A stretch of DNA of 64,000 bases from Neospora caninum Liverpool (Eukaryota > Apicomplexa > Conoidasida > Eucoccidiorida > Sarcocystidae). Position 1 is the first letter of the stretch. Every line of letters begins with the position of its first letter. Where the stretch lies: the NCBI RefSeq assembly GCF_000208865.1, contig NC_018396.1, positions 310,001 through 374,000 of the forward strand. Reading direction: 5' to 3'. A program made the position numbers and the translations under genes. This document shows, one piece after another, positions 57,853 through 64,000 of this stretch. The notes under the pieces are model-generated. The model was not told the DNA's origin, did no database searches, and saw only the letters and a list, made by a program, of their open reading frames with translations.

Positions 57853-59391
57853 GGTGACCGCGAAAACTTGCGCATGTGTGTATATCTGTATACTAGAGCA
57901 TGCATGGTGTACATCTAGGACTGAATTCGGCATGGGGATGGCGAGTGGAGTTCGTACGAGGGCGACGCGAGTGCCTGCCGTCAGCGAGGCTTTGTCGATT
58001 TTCGGTTTGCTGCCAACCATGTAGCGAGGCCCACTGGACGTTTTGACGATGACTGTAGACAAACGGAAGAGAGGAAAGGCAAGATTAAACGCCAAAAGGC
58101 CGAAGGCCGCTGCGATGCATGTGCCGGCGTCCCCTTTGCATGCACAAAACACACGACGGTGACTGACCAAGACACAGAAAGGAACTGATCTGCCTGTCGC
58201 CTTGTGTCTACATCTCTACTCTTGAAGCATGCACGGCTGTCTCTCCTGAAGGGCAAACACGTAGACGGAAACACACAGATATAGTATACGTATACGGAGG
58301 CATCTGCATGCCTAAACATACATAGCCACAGTTGTATATATTTCTATATTTGCATATATGTATATATACGTTTATGTGTATGTACACGGAGTCTGAAACT
58401 GCCGCAGCACATGCTTGAATGTGTTTGGACGAAAGGACGGGAGCAGATTTCGGGTTGAGGGAGGCCTCTGAGGATTTGAGTTTTGAAGATTTGGGAAGGG
58501 TACTTACATTTCTCAGAGTCTAGCTGCTTCAAAACTTCTCCAATCAGTTGGCCGACGCCTTGCAGCGCCTTCAAATCTTCTTCGGTCTTCTCATATCTGC
58601 CAGACTGCTTCTTCACTTCCTCGCGGACTGAGAGACAAACGCGCATCACTCCGCGGAGTGGCTTCAGGGAAAGCCATGCACGTGCACATGCGCTCAGACA
58701 GAACCGCAAACTCCTCTATCTACTGTCGTTAACATGCACATAACTGTGCAATATGTATAGAAACATATATATATATATATATATGAACACTTCATACACA
58801 CTGCATACACGCAGGTATCTATGAAGAAAAAGTTCGGGGTCCGAACAGAGGCTCTCGCCACTCCCTCCTTGGATGCGACAGTGAGCGCGGAAGGGTCAAA
58901 CTAGTTTGCCAGGCTTCGCAACAAACAGTTCCACACATCTCGGCACCATCCTGTCCGTCTTTCCACATGTACACCCACAACCGTCTCTACTAGATAACCA
59001 TAGCGTCGTAAATACGGTTGAACACTTATACCTACATATATCTAATATATATATATATATATATATAACATATATATAGAGATATAGATATGCAGGGATA
59101 TTGTATGTGTTTTAGGTTCAAATGCATGTGTATTCTCAACTGTGTTGGCCATGCATGTGAACAGGGATGAAGAAGGACGAATAAATGTGGATGAGCGTTC
59201 ATGTGTGAGGTGTGCGCTCGACTGCTGTCCAGAGCGGAACTGGTGGGCTTGAAGCTCTGGAAAGGCACGCACTCACGTTTTTTCACTTTTGCTTCGCACT
59301 CTCTGTGCTCCTTCACTTTCGCGACATACTCCTGCAGTGCACGCGCTCTCTCGTCATCTCCCCCCCCCGGCTGTGCTACAGAGGTGACCAT
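52666..59391 (-). CDS. RPT4: 26S proteasome regulatory ATPase subunit RPT4 (PSMC6)
   Basis: Ten exons on the minus strand: 59391-59277, 58627-58508, 58052-57958, 57361-57108, 56455-56352, 55680-55562, 54811-54703, 54060-53968, 53357-53286, 52781-52666. They give 398 residues (human PSMC6 389). In order: an N-terminal coiled coil ([20 protein letters not shown]), the OB strand region ([20 protein letters not shown]), then the AAA domain with Walker A GPPGTGKT, pore-1 region [20 protein letters not shown], Walker B IIFMDEID, the second region of homology [20 protein letters not shown] with its arginine fingers, and the C-terminal [18 protein letters not shown]. It ends IDYDF, without the HbYX motif used by some other RPT subunits, as expected for RPT4. 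The protein belongs to the six-member ATPase ring that unfolds substrates for the 20S core. All boundaries are canonical GT-AG. Confidence 0.97.
53070..53098. repeat. (TA)n microsatellite in RPT4 last intron
   Basis: A perfect TA run between exons 53357-53286 and 52781-52666. Confidence 0.93.
54189..54268. repeat. Long interrupted (TA)n tract in an RPT4 intron
   Basis: About 80 bp of TA repeats broken by single C residues at regular places, giving catatata blocks. It lies between exons 54811-54703 and 54060-53968. More TA runs follow at about 54290-54315, 54395-54414 and 54513-54530 in the same intron. Confidence 0.93.
55065..55432. repeat. Two (TA)n runs in an RPT4 intron
   Basis: TA runs at about 55065-55089 and 55409-55432, within the intron between exons 55680-55562 and 54811-54703. 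Confidence 0.9.
57419..57852. repeat. Two (TA)n runs in an RPT4 intron
   Basis: TA runs at about 57419-57443 and 57825-57852, between exons 58052-57958 and 57361-57108. Confidence 0.92.
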
Positions 59392-62300
59392 GTTTGTGGG
59401 AGGAGCCGGAAGAACAGGAAAGGAACAGAAAAGGACCAGAAAAGGACCAGAAAAGGACCGGAAGGTCGAGTTTTGGCACAGCGACAGCGGGAGAGTCGAG
59501 GCAGGATTTGGCGCTGACGACAGACGGCCGAGAGCTGCAGCGTTCTTAACTGCTGAAGTCAGAGAACCTGAGCGAGAGCTCTTCGTCACTCGGCAGGCTG
59601 TCTGTTCCTGACCTCCGGGACTGCAGCGGGCGCGGTGGTCCCGTTTTGTCTTTTACTGGTGGAAGCAGTTCCCTTGAGGTGGGTGTCTTCGCCAGACGGA
59701 GGAAAGGCAACTCAGGAGGCGAAGCTGGAGGAGAAAAACGGAGCAGGCGAGAAATTAGAGGCGGTTTCGAACTTTTGAAACTACGCGCGCGCGTACGACC
59801 AAAGAAAAGTAGCTTGCGTTGTCGCCAGAACAGAGAGACTGCGCGGCGAAAGGGGAAAAGGGGAGAATTCGAGTTTCTCGCCGGAAAAAAACGACGGCAA
59901 CCGACGGCAGCACGAAAGACGAATGGCGTCTTCTTCGGATGTGCGTACGTGCGGCAGAAACGAGCCGAAAAAAAGACCAACGCGGAGATTTGCACAGGCA
60001 AAGACTGCTTGTCTTCCGCGCGCCGCCGAGACAGAGGCGCCTCGCGAGGCACGCGCATGCGCTGGGTTGTATGCCGAAAAATCCGTCCCTTTTTGCGAGA
60101 GTGTGGATGTTTCTTTGCCGTCACGTTCACACTTCTCGTCAAAATATGTAGCCAACACAAGCAAGAAGGGCGGCCAGAAACCTGCTTTCTCAACAGCAAG
60201 ACGCACGCCTTCGTGGTGGAGTGTGAACGCACCTCGAGACAGGGGGTCGGAACATGCAAGGGAACGGAGATTCAGGCGAAAACCCCGCCAGCAACGCAGA
60301 AGCTCTGTTTCCGTCGTTTTCCCGCCTTCGTCTTCGTCGTGAAAAGGTGAATCTCACTGCAGGAAGATGTTGCCTTCCAGTACAGAGGCGCTACGGGTTT
60401 TGCACTCTCATCTTTCTCTCCTGTTTCACCGACCGCGTTCTGCCGACGAGGAAGCCGCGCACAACCTCAGAGAGCGACTTGGCCCTTGCCGGGCAACAGT
60501 CCGTACACGTTGCTTTCTCGTGCGAAACTAGAGGAGAGCTGATTCAGCGTTTCCAGCAACTACAGCATCTGGAACAGAGAGTGGCGAAGCTTGAGATCCT
60601 CAAGCATTAGACAGCAGTTATCTAGAACCGGACGTAACGCTCCCGGGGTTTTACAAAGGTTAGGCGACTCCCAACGGACCCAGTTTAGTGCAGGCTTCGT
60701 ACTATTTTGCGTATGTACACGTGGAGCCTTGTAGGCTCTAGGGACACAAGGGCTGCGGCGTAAGGCGCCACGCGGGCATACAGTTGTAACTGGAGATTTG
60801 ACTGATGCGCTTTGCATCCGTTCACAGCGTTCGTCTCGCCTCCGTGCGGCTCTCATGTGCACGATTGCGCAGGGGGAGAAGACCTGGTGTCAGGGCGCTT
60901 CTCGTGTTCTGCGCTCGTCGAGGGACCCAGAAGGTCCGACTTTTGGATTGCCGTCTTTCACAGAAAGAGAAATCCACAAAAAAGGGCCGGAGCGAACCCT
61001 GTCTCGGAGAAGCGAAGCGAACAGTGCCCGGAAAAGGTTCGGGTATCTTCGCCAACTTCCTGATGGCTTACAGTCGCCACGTCCTGACTCAAAACCACAC
61101 GGACAAAAACGACTGTTATCGCGACGTCCTTCGGGATCTGCCTATCCCAAATACACGAAACACATCTGCTGAGATCTTAAGATGTATATATATGGACACA
61201 AGCATACGTTTGCTGTCCTCCATTCTGTCGCATGGGCGTGCTGCCTCCCACCGGGTCCCGTTCTCTTCTTCCGTCAAAAATCCGCGAGTCCGCTCTGACG
61301 CGGGGCGTGTGCGAGAGTAAAAAAAGTGTTTTCGCTTTCGGTGGCTAGCTGAAAACGCGAAAACCAGCAGGGTCGCCGGCCGACACCTGACCTGTGTCCG
61401 CAGAAGTGAAAGTCGTGTGCACGGCGCAGCCTTGTTTTGGAGTCGTTTCTGAGTGTGCTTCGCGCGCTCTCTTGAAGCTGCCAGACAGTCTCTCAGTCGC
61501 CAAGTGTGTCTCGAACAAGTTTCGCTCTCGCAGCAACTTGAGTGGAACAAACACGCCATATCGCCAAAATTCAACAGAGGAACGCCGCACCACCACACAT
61601 GACACATCTATATGTTATATGTGTATGCACGCGGGCACACACAGACATGGAGAAACGCACATGTCCCTACCCACAGACCTAGACAGATGCGTTTGTGGAT
61701 CTGTCGCGAGTCTGCGCTTTTCCGCCCCACCCCCCCCTCCCGCTCCTCTCTGGAAGATGGCGCGTGTGTCCTTTCATTCTCAAAATGGAAAGCGTCTCCC
61801 CCTTATTTCCCCTCCTCGTTTAATCTATGGGAGCTCAGCCCGCGCCCCTGCCCCTTCAAGTCAGTCGCGCTGTCTCCCCACAGAGATGCCGTCACCCCTG
61901 CACAGGCTAAGATACGCTGAGCCGCCAATAGCGGCGAGACATTCTGCAACGAGGTCGCTGTACCCTGCGCTCCCAAAAAGAAACACGCACGCACGTGTGC
62001 ATGTACACATATTTAAAATATATACGCAGGCACGCCCTGGATCCCTGGACAGGGAAACAGAAGGGAATGAAGACGCACATACAAGGCCCAAAAGAATCAC
62101 ACACCCGACGCGAGCGCGGCACTGTAGGCGTGACGTTTTGAACCAAAACAACGCAATCGGGTGTCTGTAGAAGTCCGCTGCACAGCGCCCGGGACCTCAA
62201 ACTCTCTTCTCCCCACCCGACGCACGGAGTCCGATCCGTCCAGCTAAACCAATGAGACACGCGGGCTCTTCATGCCCCAGACTCGCACAGACATCTCGCC

Positions 62301-62771
62301 ACTGACAGAAAGACAGGCTTGCCGCACACGCAAGAGAGCTCGAAACAGACAATGTGCACAAATGGAGGAGAGACGCAGAGAGGCGCACCCGAGCACGTAG
62401 GCCAGCATGTTCGCGTGTGCGTACCCAGCGATAAATGCAATAGTGATATTCGACGGGTAGGGTTCCACACACACATCCACATATATATATATATATTTTT
62501 ATACATAGGTATGTATGTTATATATATATATATATGCATGCAGATGTACATAACTCCATCCTCTCTTGTCTCCGTCTCGCCACGCAGCGAGAAAACGTCA
62601 CTGCATCTCCAGCTGAACAGACTACTTGAGCGACGCGTCTCACCGCACCTGTCCAGAATCTCCGGTCTTTCCGGAGCCCTTAGTCCATGCGATTGCTCTC
62701 GCGGGGACTACAGGCGACGCACGCGTCCACCATGCACGCGTAAACTGCCCCTGCTGTTCTCTATATGCAAA

Positions 62772-62805
<34 letters not shown>

Positions 62806-63056
62806 GGGGAGAGAGAGATATGCATATTCGCATACATATACCTGTCTCTATGTACAGCAATAGGCAGCAAACACATGACAGGCTGGCACATCCAGAAGGA
62901 AGAGGGCAACGCTTTGACTGAGCGTTTGTCCTCCGCATGCACGTTCTTTCCCGCGGGAAACGACTCCGGCGCCCGTTCTCCGGGTTTTCCTCCGTCCTAT
63001 CTCCGTCCTTCCACATCCTCGGTGCCTCCGTGTCTCGCTTTCTCTGCTCTCGGGCT
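59392..63056. other. Spacer between RPT4 start and the right-edge gene
   Basis: About 3.7 kb that should contain the RPT4 promoter (left) and the 3' UTR of the right-edge minus-strand gene (right). TA runs occur at about 62481-62500, 62520-62537 and 62774-62803. Minus-strand open frames at 59546-60259 and 61116-61607 lack homology or splice continuity. A short minus-strand or plus-strand gene between 60.2 and 62.3 kb cannot be excluded, but I see no evidence for one. Confidence 0.5.
59420..59463. repeat. 11-bp tandem repeat, four copies, RPT4 5' leader
   Basis: The unit AAGGACCAGAA (first and last copies with single changes) is repeated four times. It ends about 29 bp upstream of the RPT4 start codon on the transcribed minus strand, so it is probably in the 5' UTR or core promoter. 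Confidence 0.88.
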
Positions 63057-64000
63057 TCAAGAGGACACCGCTGGCCAGCAGCCTTGGCAGAAGGCCTGTT
63101 GGCCGCGGCGGAAGAAGCCTTCTCCGTCTCGGCGTCGCCCTGAGCCCCACCAACTGTCGTCCCCGCGGGACTGCTCCGCTGTGTCCGGCAGGTCGATGTG
63201 GAACTCGTCGTCGTTCCACGCATGGTCTCCGAGGATGGCTGAGTAGACGTCCTTCTTCGCCTCTCGCGAGCCGTCGGAGCCACTCAGGTTGCTCAGACCG
63301 GGGCCTCGGTACCCGTCATTGTCTTGGCCGACAAAGGAGCCGTAGTGGGCTGTGCTCTGGTTAAAGCTCTGGCGGTACGAGTGCTCCAGCGCCGCCTTCA
63401 AAATCGCCGGCTCTCCCTTGCCGCCGCGGGTTGTCGGGTACTGCGACGCGCAACTCTTCCGGAAGAACGTCGGCGGATGCGCTTTGCTGAAAAGACACAA
63501 GGCACAACGGGCACGACACAACGGTGGAGCACACCCAAAAAGACGCAGCACCGCGCGAAGGGGGGAGAGGGCGGGGGAGGGGAGTTGCAGTCGAGTGCTC
63601 AGATGGAAACGAAGAGGAGGCATGTCGCCGAGAGCCATGCTTTTTCTTCGGGCGGCTAACGTCTCTTGAGAGGCCTCTGGAGAAACCGCCGAAACAGAAA
63701 ATGCTTACATGACAGGAAGGCGCTTGCGCAGTTCCTCGGGCAGCTCCACGTCCACGCACATCACCTGGTCTGAACGCCCAACAGACATGAGGGGGGAAGG
63801 CGAACAGGATGGAGGCAGTCGGCGCGAGTCTTCGAGACGCGAGAGACGCTGAAGAGCCCTCCCGGGAGGCAAGGGACCGAGAACGGACGGCAGAGAGAAG
63901 CGCGCACGCCAGCAAGCCGCGACCAGAGACACAGACAGAGAGAGAAGAGAGGGCAACATGCGCGCGTTCTGCATCACAAACTGACGAACGCGCCGGAGTG
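63057..64000 (-). CDS. 3' exons of an unidentified protein, gene runs off right edge
   Basis: The terminal exon is 63486-63057 and the exon before it 63769-63709. They are joined by AT/GTAAGC and TTTTCAG/C in phase 2. The protein reads QVMCVDVELPEELRKRLPVI, then KAHPPTFFRKSCASQYP, a segment HYGSFVGQDNDGYRGPGL and an acidic part WNDDEFHIDLPDTAEQS, ending in an Arg/Gly-rich tail with WPAVSS before the stop at 63057. A further exon must lie at or beyond 63978-64000, but two donors are possible there and the frame cannot be fixed. I do not recognise the family. The tail after about 63190 is less convincingly coding, and an extra intron near the end is possible. Confidence 0.6.

Noticed and set aside
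59546..60259. 237-codon minus-strand frame upstream of RPT4
   Set aside because: It is Arg/Ser-rich with no domain and lies in the RPT4 promoter/leader region. The RPT4 start at 59391 matches family N-termini.

Overview
This is nuclear DNA from a coccidian apicomplexan. Toxoplasma gondii or a very close relative such as Hammondia or Neospora is most likely. The signs are intron-rich eukaryotic genes with short GT-AG (occasionally GC-AG) introns, pyrimidine-rich acceptors, many (TA)n microsatellites in introns and spacers, serine- and glycine-rich low-complexity protein inserts, a large secreted acidic protein of coccidian type, and a nuclear gene for a bacterial-type IF-2 fitting an organism with organellar translation. 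The species call is inference, because no search could be run. One 100-N assembly gap lies at 8660-8759.

Left third (1-22.4 kb). A CCDC25/Jlp2-like NFACT-R gene runs off the left edge on the minus strand. It is followed by a minus-strand acyl-protein thioesterase (3719-4537). A repeat-rich spacer leads to a plus-strand two-exon gene of unknown function with a very basic C-terminus (8209-9887). It converges with a minus-strand gene for a small single-membrane-span protein (about 11827-13207 or longer). Next comes a plus-strand IF-2-type translational GTPase (exons from 16224 to 22369, N-terminal exon(s) unresolved). Its G domain is intact apart from an Asp-to-Asn change in the P-loop, and its C-terminal C2 domain appears to be missing.

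Middle (22.4-43.5 kb). A 3 kb spacer precedes a two-exon gene for a 1357-residue acidic secreted or surface protein, with a 12-cysteine module and a hydrophobic C-terminal tail (25468-30106). After a 6 kb stretch without convincing genes comes a four-exon gene for a 1274-residue low-complexity protein with one compact conserved-looking helical block (36066-40573).

Right third (43.5-64 kb). A 13-exon ZMYND10 (DNAAF7) orthologue (43565-50924, 477 aa) ends in a MYND zinc finger and has two GC-AG introns. It converges with a 10-exon gene for the 26S proteasome ATPase RPT4/PSMC6 (complement 52666-59391, 398 aa). After about 3.7 kb without a convincing gene, the 3' exons of an unidentified minus-strand gene run off the right edge.

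The genes are unrelated housekeeping and lineage-specific loci, as is usual in coccidian chromosomes, and no operon-like grouping is expected. Exon boundaries were derived by hand from splice consensus, codon phase and family alignment. In every complete spliced model the exon lengths sum to a multiple of three.
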